Shown here in pieces: positions 7,643-13,812 of a stretch of DNA of 22,965 nt. The stretch lies in the NCBI GenBank assembly GCA_016302005.1, contig JAEDOK010000008.1, positions 1-22,965 of the forward strand. Reading direction: 5' to 3'. The notes beneath the pieces are model-generated. The model searched no databases and was not told the DNA's origin. It saw only the letters and a list, made by a program, of their open reading frames with translations. Position 1 is the stretch's first letter; every line of letters begins with the position of its first letter. This DNA is from Oscillospiraceae bacterium (GTDB lineage: Bacteria > Bacillota_A > Clostridia > Oscillospirales > Oscillospiraceae). Made by a program: the position numbers and the translations under genes.

Positions 7643-9094
7643 ATGAAAACGAAGAAAAAAGCGCAATACTCTTCTCCTAACAGCCTTGACGGCCGTTTGC
7701 CGCTCATCGAGGCCATTCCGCTCGGATTGCAGCACGTTCTTGCTATGTTCGTCGGCAACCTCTCTCCCCTGCTTGCCATTATGGCAGTCTGCGGCATCAC
7801 GACCGCCGAGGGCATGGGCGCACTGCGCGTTTCACTGCTGCAGAACGCCATGCTGATCGCCGGTCTTGTCACCTTCATACAGCTCTACCCCATCGGCCCG
7901 GTCGGCGGCAAGCTCCCCATCGTCATGGGCACGTCCTCCGGCTTCATCGGCATCAACAAGTCCATCGCCGCCAGCATGATGGCCGGCGTCGCCGCCGGCA
8001 CCATCACAACGAGCGCCGAGGCCGGCATCTATGCCTACGGCGCGATCATGGGCGCGTCACTGATCGGCGGCGCATTTGAAATGGGTCTCGGCTTCTGCAT
8101 CAAGCCGCTGCGCAAGTTCTTCCCGCCCGTCGTCACCGGCACGGTCGTCGTCGCCATCGGCCTGAGCCTGTTCTCCGTCGGCATCGGCTTCTTCGGCGGC
8201 GGCAACGGCAGCGCGGACTACGGCGCACTGTGGAATCTCTTCCTAGGCCTCGTCACGCTGACCTCCATCATCGTCTTTAAGCACTGCTTCAAGGGCTTCC
8301 CCTCCATCGCCTCGATCCTGCTCGGCATCATCGTCGGCTACGTCGTCTCGTTCATCATGGGGCTTTTCCTGCCGACCACCATGGTGGTCGACGGCAAGGA
8401 GGTCGCCTGCGCGTACATCACCCAGTGGTCGCAGGTCAAGGACGCCGCATGGTTCGCCGTCCCGAAGGTCATGCCCGTCAAGCTGCAATTCAACCTCTCC
8501 GCGATCATTCCGATGTGCATTATGTTCATCGTCACCGCCGTTGAGACCATCGGCGATACCGCCGGTGTCACAGAGGGCGGCCTGGACCGTGCGCCGACCA
8601 ACCGCGAGCTGTCCGGCTCCGTCATCTGCGACGGCTTCGGCTCAGCGCTGGCCTCCGTCTTCGGCGTCCTGCCGAACACCTCGTTCAGCCAGAACGTCGG
8701 CCTCGTCGGCATGACGAAGATGGTCAACCGCTTTGCCATCGCAATGGGTGCCGGCATCCTGGTGCTGTGCGGTCTGTTCCCCAAGGTCGGCGCCGTGATC
8801 TCGATCATGCCGCAGCCCGTCCTTGGCGGCGCGGCAGTCATCATGTTCGCCTCGATCGTCATCTCCGGCATCAACCTCATCACGACCGAGCCGCTCTCCG
8901 GCCGCAACGCGACCATCGTCTCCGTCGCCCTCGGCCTCGGCTATGGCATCGGCTCGACCTCGGCGGTGCAGGCGCACCTGCCGCAGTGGCTCAGCTACAT
9001 CTTCGGCGGCTCCGGCATCGTTCCCGCAGCGCTGATCGCTATCCTGCTCAACGTCCTGCTTCCGAGAGAGAAGAAAGCAGCCGCGAAGAAATAA
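7643..9094 (+). CDS. NCS2-family nucleobase (uracil/xanthine-type) permease
   Basis: A 483-residue integral membrane transporter of the nucleobase:cation symporter-2 family, which takes up xanthine, uric acid or uracil with protons or sodium. It is hydrophobic throughout, fitting the 14-helix fold. Family blocks include GLQHVLAMFVGNLSPLLAI near the N-terminus, PIVMGTSSGFIGI, the signature ETIGDTAGVTEGG with LDRAPTNRELSGSVICDGFG after it, PNTSFSQNVGLVGMT, and QPVLGGAAVIMFASIVISGI. The start is the ATG at 7643 (GTGAGG upstream); the frame is open further upstream but lacks homology. No purine riboswitch was recognised in 7486-7642, and a TATGAT near 7603 is the only promoter hint. Substrate among purines/pyrimidines cannot be fixed by eye; xanthine is the favoured guess. 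Confidence 0.93.
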   Translation: MKTKKKAQYSSPNSLDGRLPLIEAIPLGLQHVLAMFVGNLSPLLAIMAVCGITTAEGMGALRVSLLQNAMLIAGLVTFIQLYPIGPVGGKLPIVMGTSSGFIGINKSIAASMMAGVAAGTITTSAEAGIYAYGAIMGASLIGGAFEMGLGFCIKPLRKFFPPVVTGTVVVAIGLSLFSVGIGFFGGGNGSADYGALWNLFLGLVTLTSIIVFKHCFKGFPSIASILLGIIVGYVVSFIMGLFLPTTMVVDGKEVACAYITQWSQVKDAAWFAVPKVMPVKLQFNLSAIIPMCIMFIVTAVETIGDTAGVTEGGLDRAPTNRELSGSVICDGFGSALASVFGVLPNTSFSQNVGLVGMTKMVNRFAIAMGAGILVLCGLFPKVGAVISIMPQPVLGGAAVIMFASIVISGINLITTEPLSGRNATIVSVALGLGYGIGSTSAVQAHLPQWLSYIFGGSGIVPAALIAILLNVLLPREKKAAAKK

Positions 9095-9110
9095 TCCGCA
9101 TCAAACGCCT

Positions 9111-9140
9111 GTACGCCGCAGGAGATCTCCTGCGGCGTAC
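9111..9140 (+). terminator. Perfect 30-bp palindrome after the permease gene
   Basis: GTACGCCGCAGGAGA is followed directly by its reverse complement, giving a 15-bp self-complementary arm pair 16 bp after the stop codon. No T-run follows at once (TTGCGCCGGG), and six T come only near 9151. A terminator or mRNA 3' stabiliser is likely. Confidence 0.55.
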
Positions 9141-9386
9141 TTGCGCCGGGTAGCCTGTGATTTTTTGCCGTATATGCGGATCGCTGGATCTCGCACCAGC
9201 CGCCGATACCCGAGGTCTCCTTTCGCAAATTCTAAATTTGTTTCTACTTCGTTCATAGTTTCTTCAAAAGTCGCCTGTATACTGCAAGTGTAAGGTCGAT
9301 ATCGGAACTGCCCCGAGTCGAACCTGACGTCCATCTTTTCATTTATCTCTCTTTTTTATTTTTCCCTCTCTCATTTCTGTAGCGGA
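9141..9386. other. Intergenic stretch without recognisable gene
   Basis: This gap lies between the convergent permease and obgE. A minus-strand frame of 77 codons (9101-9334) starts after AAGAGAGA, but it runs through the permease terminator palindrome and matches nothing I recognise. A stretch near 9302-9325 resembles a tRNA T-loop on the minus strand but lacks a pairing stem. The region at 9330-9380 is very T/C-rich. It may hold a decayed gene or a small RNA; no function is claimed. Confidence 0.4.
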
Positions 9387-9418
9387 TTCCCGGCTGTTCT
9401 CCCCCGAACAGCCGGGAA
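9387..9418. terminator. Hairpin with 13-bp perfect stem
   Basis: Arms TTCCCGGCTGTTC (9387-9399) and GAACAGCCGGGAA (9406-9418) around six bases. It lies between two converging genes, a few bases beyond the obgE terminator. T-runs are short, so it may be a back-up terminator for rightward transcripts. Confidence 0.6.
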
Positions 9419-9434
9419 TTTGCCGTTTAAGGAC

Positions 9435-9470
9435 AAAAAAGCCGGAGCAAGGCGATTTCCTTGCTCCGGC
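9435..9470 (-). terminator. Intrinsic terminator of obgE
   Basis: Arms GCCGGAGCAAGG (9441-9452) and CCTTGCTCCGGC (9459-9470). Read leftward, the stem is followed by six T (9435-9440), directly downstream of the obgE stop. Confidence 0.92.
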
Positions 9471-9476
9471 GGTTTC

Positions 9477-10751
9477 TTATCGTTCGTAGTCGAACTCAAA
9501 ATCATAGATGCTGACGGTGTCGCCGTCCTCGATGCCCATCTCCTCCAGGCGATCAAACAGACCGCTTCTGCGAAGCTGGCGGTCAAAGTACATCCGCGAT
9601 TCATAATCGGCAAAGTTGATGTCGCAGATCAGCCTGCGCAGCCACTCGCCGGAGACGACCCACAGGTCGTCCATGTGCTCGATCGAAAGGTCGTCGGCCT
9701 CGCCCGCCTCGGGCAGGGGCTTGACATACTCCGGCTCATAGACGATGACCGGCGGAAGCTCGCGCAGCTTGCCCGCGATGACGCGCATGAGCTGCTTCGT
9801 GCCCTGCGTGGTCGCGGCGGAGATCTCATAGAACTCATAGCCGCGCGACGTGACATAGTCGCGCAGACGCTCCAGGTTGTCGCTGCCCTCCGGGATCAGG
9901 TCGCATTTGTTCGCCGCGACGATCATCGGCCGCTTTGCAAGCTCCTCGGAATAGCTCTGCAGCTCCGCGTTGATCTTCTCGAAATCCTCCACCGGGTCGC
10001 GGTCCTCTGAGCCGGAGACGTCGACGATGTGCACCATCAGGCGGCAGCGGTCGATATGGCGCAGGAAATCGTGGCCGAGGCCGGCGCCTTCGGCGGCGCC
10101 CTCGATGATGCCGGGGATGTCAGCCATGACGAACGACACGCCCTCGTCGACGTAGATCACGCCGAGGTTGGGATAGAGCGTCGTAAAGTGGTAGTTGGCG
10201 ATCTTGGGTCTTGCGTTGGAGGTCACGGACAGGAGCGTCGATTTGCCGACGTTCGGGAAGCCGACCAGGCCGACGTCCGCGAGGAGCTTCAGCTCCAAAA
10301 CGACCTCATGTTCCTCGCCGGGCAGGCCGGCCTTGGCAAAACGCGGAAGCTGACGTGTCGGCGTGGCAAAGTGCTTGTTGCCCCAGCCGCCGCGGCCGCC
10401 CTTGCAGAGAACGAAGTCGTCATTGTCAGACATATCCTTGATGACCTCGTTCGTCTCGGCGTCGCGGACGACAGTGCCGCGCGGCACCTGAATGACGAGA
10501 TCCTCACCCTTCTTGCCGAAGCGGCGACCGCCCTGACCGTCCTCGCCGGAAGGCGCCGTGTATTTGCGCTTGTAGCGGAAATCCATCAGCGTCGAGAGGT
10601 TGTCGTTGACGCGCAGGACGATATTGCCGCCCTTTCCGCCGTCGCCGCCGTCAGGCCCGCCGGCCGCAACGTATTTTTCCCGGTGAAAGGCCACTGCGCC
10701 GTTGCCGCCGTTACCGGCTTTTACAAAAATTTTGACTTTATCTACAAACAT
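9477..10751 (-). CDS. obgE: Obg-family GTPase (ObgE/CgtA)
   Basis: Obg is an essential GTPase that binds the 50S subunit and links ribosome assembly to growth, stress and sporulation control. The 424-residue protein has the glycine-rich Obg fold (1-157, AGNGGNGAVAFHREKYV), the G domain with GFPNVGKST (164-172), DIPG (211-214), NKCD (281-284) and SAA (311-313), and the C-terminal OCT domain (about 345-424), so all three parts are present. The ATG at 10751 has AGGAGG 9 bp upstream. That ribosome binding site lies inside the last codons of the RAYT gene, which obgE overlaps by 14 bp. In most Firmicutes obg follows rpmA directly; here a transposase-type gene and a terminator intervene. Confidence 0.97.
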   Translation of the reverse strand: MFVDKVKIFVKAGNGGNGAVAFHREKYVAAGGPDGGDGGKGGNIVLRVNDNLSTLMDFRYKRKYTAPSGEDGQGGRRFGKKGEDLVIQVPRGTVVRDAETNEVIKDMSDNDDFVLCKGGRGGWGNKHFATPTRQLPRFAKAGLPGEEHEVVLELKLLADVGLVGFPNVGKSTLLSVTSNARPKIANYHFTTLYPNLGVIYVDEGVSFVMADIPGIIEGAAEGAGLGHDFLRHIDRCRLMVHIVDVSGSEDRDPVEDFEKINAELQSYSEELAKRPMIVAANKCDLIPEGSDNLERLRDYVTSRGYEFYEISAATTQGTKQLMRVIAGKLRELPPVIVYEPEYVKPLPEAGEADDLSIEHMDDLWVVSGEWLRRLICDINFADYESRMYFDRQLRRSGLFDRLEEMGIEDGDTVSIYDFEFDYER

Positions 10752-11235
10752 ATAAGCAATCCTCCTGCCACTTGATTGGATTATCGTCTATATACTTCCA
10801 GCGTGCCAAGTAATCCTTCTCATCCCGAACAATATGGTCATAATACGAGCGCTGGAACAATTGTCTACCGGACTTTCTGTTTACGAAACGCTTCAGCGTT
10901 CCGACAAAGCTCGGAATCACAGCATTCGTAGGGGACGGCCTCCCGGACGTCCCGTCAGCAGGAAGCAGCGTTATCAATAAATGCACATGGTTGGGCATGA
11001 TTACATATTTATCAATGCGGAGATTCTGATTAAGGCGACTCATTTCCCGCAAAGTTTCTTGAATCATCTGTCCGTAAGTCGAAAGCTCTATCTGCGGGAC
11101 GTCGAGGACGCCGTCCCCTACGATCTCGCTAAATAAGCAAGCCTTCTCTAAGGAACAAAGCGTCAGGAAATAGCTGCCTTGTTCAGAGTAATTATAACTC
11201 TCCAAGCGGAGACGCTTGCGATTCGGTAATTCCAT
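10738..11235 (-). CDS. REP-associated tyrosine transposase (RAYT, Y1/HUH family)
   Basis: A 165-residue single-strand DNA transposase of the IS200-like Y1 superfamily, solitary type. The metal-binding HUH motif is in YVIMPNHVHLLI; the likely catalytic tyrosine lies in QRSYYDHIVRDEKDY, followed by the typical YIDDNPIKWQEDCLY end. RAYTs recognise and move REP hairpins with a GTAG head, and two such elements lie inside this gene (10928-10954, 11095-11121). The frame is intact. The ATG at 11235 has AGGGA upstream. It is inserted between rpmA and obgE. Its C-terminal codons supply the obgE Shine-Dalgarno. No IS-like terminal ends were seen, as expected for domesticated RAYTs. Confidence 0.9.
   Translation of the reverse strand: MELPNRKRLRLESYNYSEQGSYFLTLCSLEKACLFSEIVGDGVLDVPQIELSTYGQMIQETLREMSRLNQNLRIDKYVIMPNHVHLLITLLPADGTSGRPSPTNAVIPSFVGTLKRFVNRKSGRQLFQRSYYDHIVRDEKDYLARWKYIDDNPIKWQEDCLYVCR
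10928..10954 (+). repeat. GTAG-headed REP-like palindrome, copy 1
   Basis: A 27-bp element beginning GTAGGGGACGGC and ending GACGTCCCG; GGGACG pairs with CGTCCC to form a hairpin next to the GTAG head. It differs from the inverted copy at 11095-11121 at three positions only. It is within the RAYT frame and encodes GTSGRPSPT-like residues. Confidence 0.7.
11095..11121 (-). repeat. GTAG-headed REP-like palindrome, copy 2 (inverted)
   Basis: Read on the minus strand it begins GTAGGGGACGGC and ends GACGTCCCG, 24 of 27 bases equal to copy 1. The two copies face each other, 140 bp apart, so the pair forms an inverted repeat inside the RAYT gene. This one encodes VGDGVLDVPQ. Confidence 0.7.
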
Positions 11236-11249
11236 GTGTAGTCCCTATG

Positions 11250-11290
11250 AAAAACGCCGGAACATAGATCATATGTTCCGGCGTTAAAAA
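11250..11290 (-). terminator. Strong hairpin terminator between rpmA and the RAYT gene
   Basis: Arms AACGCCGGAACATA (11253-11266) and TATGTTCCGGCGTT (11272-11285) pair over 14 bp. T-runs follow the stem on the minus strand, and an A-run on the other side makes it bidirectional. It should end most rplU-prp-rpmA transcripts before obgE. Confidence 0.88.
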
Positions 11291-11294
11291 ATCA

Positions 11295-11579
11295 TTACTG
11301 TTCGATGGCGTAGACAGAGCACTGCTTGCGATCCTTGCCCTTGCGCTCAAACTTGACGTGACCGTCAATCAGAGCAAACAGGGTGTCGTCGCTGCCGATA
11401 CCGACGTTGTTGCCGGGATGGATGTGCGTGCCTCTCTGACGAACCAGAATGTTGCCCGCGAGGACGAACTGACCGTCCGCGCGCTTCACGCCCAATCTCT
11501 TGGACTCGGAATCACGGCCGTTCTTGGTGGAACCGCCGCCCTTCTTATGTGCGAAGAACTGAAAACCGATTTTCAGCAT
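11295..11579 (-). CDS. rpmA: Ribosomal protein bL27 with cleavable N-terminal leader
   Basis: bL27 sits near the peptidyl transferase centre of the 50S subunit. The 94-residue protein begins [16 protein letters not shown]: the leader up to the FF is the Firmicute-type extension that the protease Prp removes before assembly, leaving an N-terminal AHKKG. The downstream sequence ([34 protein letters not shown]) is typical. It starts 3 bp after the prp stop, so its ribosome binding site lies within prp. Third gene of rplU-prp-rpmA. Confidence 0.97.
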   Translation of the reverse strand: MLKIGFQFFAHKKGGGSTKNGRDSESKRLGVKRADGQFVLAGNILVRQRGTHIHPGNNVGIGSDDTLFALIDGHVKFERKGKDRKQCSVYAIEQ

Positions 11580-11582
11580 TTG

Positions 11583-11906
11583 TTACACCTCCATAACTTC
11601 GATATAATCAGGATAATCATCCCGCAGGGACAGCATGGTCAGAATAAAACCATTCAGCACGTCCTGTACTGCGTCCTCATCGTCGCAGGTTGCGGGAAGG
11701 GTCAAGGTGATCCGGGGTTCATTTTCGTTCACTTTGGTGTTTGCATGGTTGCCGAGGACGTCATTGATCGTGCATTCGACAAACGTGACGGCGGTGGAAA
11801 CTGCGGCGCAAACGATGTCGCTTCCCGCCTCTGCATACCCGCTGTGCCCCGATACGGAGAATCCGTTGATTCTGCCGTCGTGATTGAAAATTTCGATCTT
11901 AGTCAT
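11583..11906 (-). CDS. prp: Cysteine protease Prp (YsxB family), bL27 leader peptidase
   Basis: Prp cleaves the N-terminal leader of bL27, needed for a working ribosome in Firmicutes. The 107-residue protein has the conserved GHSGYAEAGSDIVCAAVS block with catalytic His21 and Cys33. It lies between rplU and rpmA as in most Firmicutes. Its ATG overlaps the rplU stop (TAATG), a coupled arrangement. Its substrate motif is present in the next gene, so the pair is consistent. Confidence 0.95.
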   Translation of the reverse strand: MTKIEIFNHDGRINGFSVSGHSGYAEAGSDIVCAAVSTAVTFVECTINDVLGNHANTKVNENEPRITLTLPATCDDEDAVQDVLNGFILTMLSLRDDYPDYIEVMEV

Positions 11907-12217
11907 TACACGGAGATCTTTTCAATCTGCACCTTGGTGTACGGCTGTCTGTGGCCGCGGATGGACTTGGAGTCCTTCTTCGGACGGTACTTGAAGACGA
12001 CGACCTTCTTGCTCTTGCCGTTCTTCAGGACCTTCGCTTCGACGGAAGCGCCTGCCACGACGGGAGCGCCGAACTTGGAGTTCTCGCCGTCCACGACTGC
12101 CAGCACCTGATCGAAGGTTACGGTTGCGTCAGCCTCAACGCCGAGCTTTTCGACATAGATCACGTCGCCCTCCTTGACGCTGTACTGCTTGCCACCGGTA
12201 ACGATAACTGCCTGCAT
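11906..12217 (-). CDS. rplU: Ribosomal protein bL21
   Basis: bL21 is a 50S protein binding 23S rRNA. The 103-residue protein has the typical start [18 protein letters not shown] and end [19 protein letters not shown]. The ATG at 12217 is chosen over an open extension to 12274 because it matches the family N-terminus and has a GTAGGTG ribosome binding site. It is first in the rplU-prp-rpmA operon, with a promoter at 12302-12330 and a structured leader. Confidence 0.97.
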   Translation of the reverse strand: MQAVIVTGGKQYSVKEGDVIYVEKLGVEADATVTFDQVLAVVDGENSKFGAPVVAGASVEAKVLKNGKSKKVVVFKYRPKKDSKSIRGHRQPYTKVQIEKISV

Positions 12218-12295
12218 TTTCTGGTTGCACCTACCTTTTTTGTAGTCTCGCTCTGGAGGTGTGAGATGACTCAACTTCGACCTCTTCGACGCGGC
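12218..12295 (-). ncRNA. Probable ribosomal protein L21 leader (autoregulatory 5'UTR)
   Basis: The rplU leader RNA contains GAGGT...ACCTC and TGAG...CTCA nested pairs, then CACACCTCCAGAGCGAGA. The CACCT there can pair with the AGGTG of the rplU ribosome binding site, so alternative folds could expose or hide it. Sequence flavour and position fit the Firmicute L21 leader family; this is from memory, not from a covariance search. Confidence 0.5.
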
Positions 12296-12301
12296 TTGTC
12301 T

Positions 12302-12330
12302 ATTTTAGCATTCCGTTGGCAAAAAGTCAA
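12302..12330 (-). promoter_or_regulatory. Promoter of rplU-prp-rpmA
   Basis: Minus strand: -35 TTGACT (12325-12330), 17-bp spacer, -10 TAAAAT (12302-12307). Ten of twelve bases match the sigma-A consensus. Confidence 0.85.
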
Positions 12331-12337
12331 ATACTAT

Positions 12338-12366
12338 TTGACTCTTTTTTCGAATTTTGATATAAT
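12338..12366 (+). promoter_or_regulatory. Promoter of apbE
   Basis: -35 TTGACT (12338-12343), 17-bp spacer, -10 TATAAT (12361-12366), about 35 bp before the apbE ATG. Its -35 box forms a palindrome with that of the divergent rplU promoter. Confidence 0.88.
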
Positions 12367-12400
12367 TTTTTTATCAAATGGCAAAGGAAATGGTGATCTT

Positions 12401-13387
12401 ATGAAGAAAATCGCAGCGCTCATGCTGCTTCTGTGTCTGTTCCTCGGCGGCTGCGCAAGCGACGGGCCGGTCGAGACGGAGCTTTTTGCGATGGACACCT
12501 ATATGCGTATCCGCGTCTGGGGCGACGGCGATCTTGTCGGCGACGTGTGCGACGAGATCTACCGGCTTGAAACGCTCTTTTCCGTCACGGACGAAAAGAG
12601 CGAGGTCTTCGCGCTCAACCGCGATGGCAGTGTTGCCCTCAGCGCCGAAACTGCGGAGCTGCTGACCAGGGCTTCGGCGCTTTCCGAGCGCACGGGCGGC
12701 GCGTTTGACCCGACAGTCTGCCCGCTGGTCAGCGCCTGGGGCTTCACCGCTGACGAGCAGCGCGTTCCGTCGCAGGGCGAGCTTTCCTCCCTGCTGCCCT
12801 CGGTCGGCATGGAGCATTTGCGGCTTGACGGCACGAATGCCGCGCTGACAGATGGCGCACAGCTCGATCTCGGCGGCATCGCCAAGGGCTATACCGCACA
12901 GAAGTGCATGGCTTTTCTGGAAAGCAACGGCGTTGAAACGGCGATGGTCTCTCTGGGCGGCAACGTCCAGACGCTCGGCACAAAGCCGGACGGCTCTCCC
13001 TGGGTCATCGGCATCGCCGACCCGGCGGAGCCCTCCGAAGCCTTGGCGACACTCACCTTCACCGGCTCGATGGCGCTTGTCACCTCCGGCGGTTATCAGC
13101 GCTATTTTGAAATAGACGGCGTGCGCTATCATCACATTCTCGACCCTGAGACCGGCCTTCCTGCCGACTCAGGTCTGTCCTCCGTCACCGTGATCACGTC
13201 CGACGGAACGACCGCTGATGCACTTTCCACGGCGCTTTTCGTCATGGGCATGGAGAAAGCCACCGAATTCTGGCGCGAAAGCGACGATTTTGAAGCGGTA
13301 TTCATTACGCAGGACGGTAAAATCGTTGCGACCGAGGGAGCTGCCTCCATGTTGGGCGGCTGCGAATTTGAGGTTATCGCACGGTGA
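12401..13387 (+). CDS. apbE: FAD:protein FMN transferase (ApbE), lipoprotein
   Basis: ApbE attaches FMN covalently to a Thr/Ser of secreted flavoproteins such as the RnfG/NqrC type and other FMN-binding-domain proteins, at the outer face of the membrane. The 328-residue protein begins with a lipoprotein signal (LFLGGC, lipid-anchored Cys18). ApbE motifs include MDTYMRI, GGAFDPTVCPLVSAWGF, LDLGGIAKGYTAQK, SLGGNVQTLG, HHILDPETGLPA and the C-terminal TADALSTALFVMG metal-binding block. No FMN-binding-domain target gene is in this window. The next gene overlaps its stop by GTGA, so the two are co-expressed. Confidence 0.95.
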   Translation: MKKIAALMLLLCLFLGGCASDGPVETELFAMDTYMRIRVWGDGDLVGDVCDEIYRLETLFSVTDEKSEVFALNRDGSVALSAETAELLTRASALSERTGGAFDPTVCPLVSAWGFTADEQRVPSQGELSSLLPSVGMEHLRLDGTNAALTDGAQLDLGGIAKGYTAQKCMAFLESNGVETAMVSLGGNVQTLGTKPDGSPWVIGIADPAEPSEALATLTFTGSMALVTSGGYQRYFEIDGVRYHHILDPETGLPADSGLSSVTVITSDGTTADALSTALFVMGMEKATEFWRESDDFEAVFITQDGKIVATEGAASMLGGCEFEVIAR

Positions 13388-13740
13388 AAACGAAGTTCTG
13401 GCTTCTGTTCTTCTCCGTTCTGTGCGTGATCCTCGCGGTCTTGAGCGTGGTTTTGCTGTATGGCGGCGAGGGCGCAGAATACGCAGAGGTCTACTCCGAC
13501 GGGAAGCTGGTCGTCCGCCTCGACCTGTCAGAGGACACGGAATACCGCGTTGCCTTCGGTGAAGACTGGAATTTGCTCACCGTGCGCAGCGGAAAAATCG
13601 CCGTTACCTCTGCCTCCTGCGCCACGCAGGACTGTGTCCGGCATCCGCCGTCCGATCACGGCGCACCCATCGTCTGTCTGCCCAATCGCCTTGTGATAGA
13701 ATTTACAAAATCTTCCGATTATGACGCGTTAATTGGCTAA
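13384..13740 (+). CDS. NusG domain II-like membrane-anchored protein
   Basis: A 118-residue protein with a single N-terminal membrane segment (about residues 5-26) and an extracytoplasmic domain ending in CATQDCVRHPPSDHGAPIVC and LPNRLVIEF, the pattern of the NusG domain II-type proteins common in Firmicutes. Three cysteines (CATQDC and IVC) are positioned to form a disulfide or bind a cofactor. It starts with GTG at 13384, overlapping the apbE stop. Such proteins often occur near ApbE and flavinylated electron-transfer genes, so a role in extracytoplasmic redox is plausible; its biochemical function is not established. Confidence 0.8.
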   Translation: MKTKFWLLFFSVLCVILAVLSVVLLYGGEGAEYAEVYSDGKLVVRLDLSEDTEYRVAFGEDWNLLTVRSGKIAVTSASCATQDCVRHPPSDHGAPIVCLPNRLVIEFTKSSDYDALIG

Positions 13741-13746
13741 ACTCGC

Positions 13747-13775
13747 TTGCTTTTTCGTTCTTTTTATGTTACACT
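13747..13775 (+). promoter_or_regulatory. Extended -10 promoter of the M23 peptidase gene
   Basis: -35 TTGCTT (13747-13752), 17-bp spacer, -10 TACACT (13770-13775) with a TG one base upstream of the -10, the extended form. It is followed by a palindrome covering the presumed start point. Confidence 0.6.
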
Positions 13776-13794
13776 AATTACAGATTGTAATTAG
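13774..13794. promoter_or_regulatory. Perfect palindrome over the transcription start (candidate operator)
   Basis: Arms CTAATTACA (13774-13782) and TGTAATTAG (13786-13794) with a GAT spacer. It begins in the -10 box and ends 18 bp before the ATG, where a bound repressor would block transcription. The TACA/TGTA core recalls BlaI/CopY-type operators, which is only a resemblance. Confidence 0.5.
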
Positions 13795-13812
13795 TTGAAA
13801 GGACGGGAGACT

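Noticed and set aside
9185..9240. T-box stem I-like stretch on the minus strand
   Set aside because: No antiterminator T-box sequence or downstream minus-strand gene follows; transcription would run antisense into the permease.
9300..9328. tRNA T-arm-like sequence (GGTTCGACTC on the minus strand)
   Set aside because: The bases flanking the loop do not pair into a T-stem, and no acceptor, D or anticodon arms were found around it.
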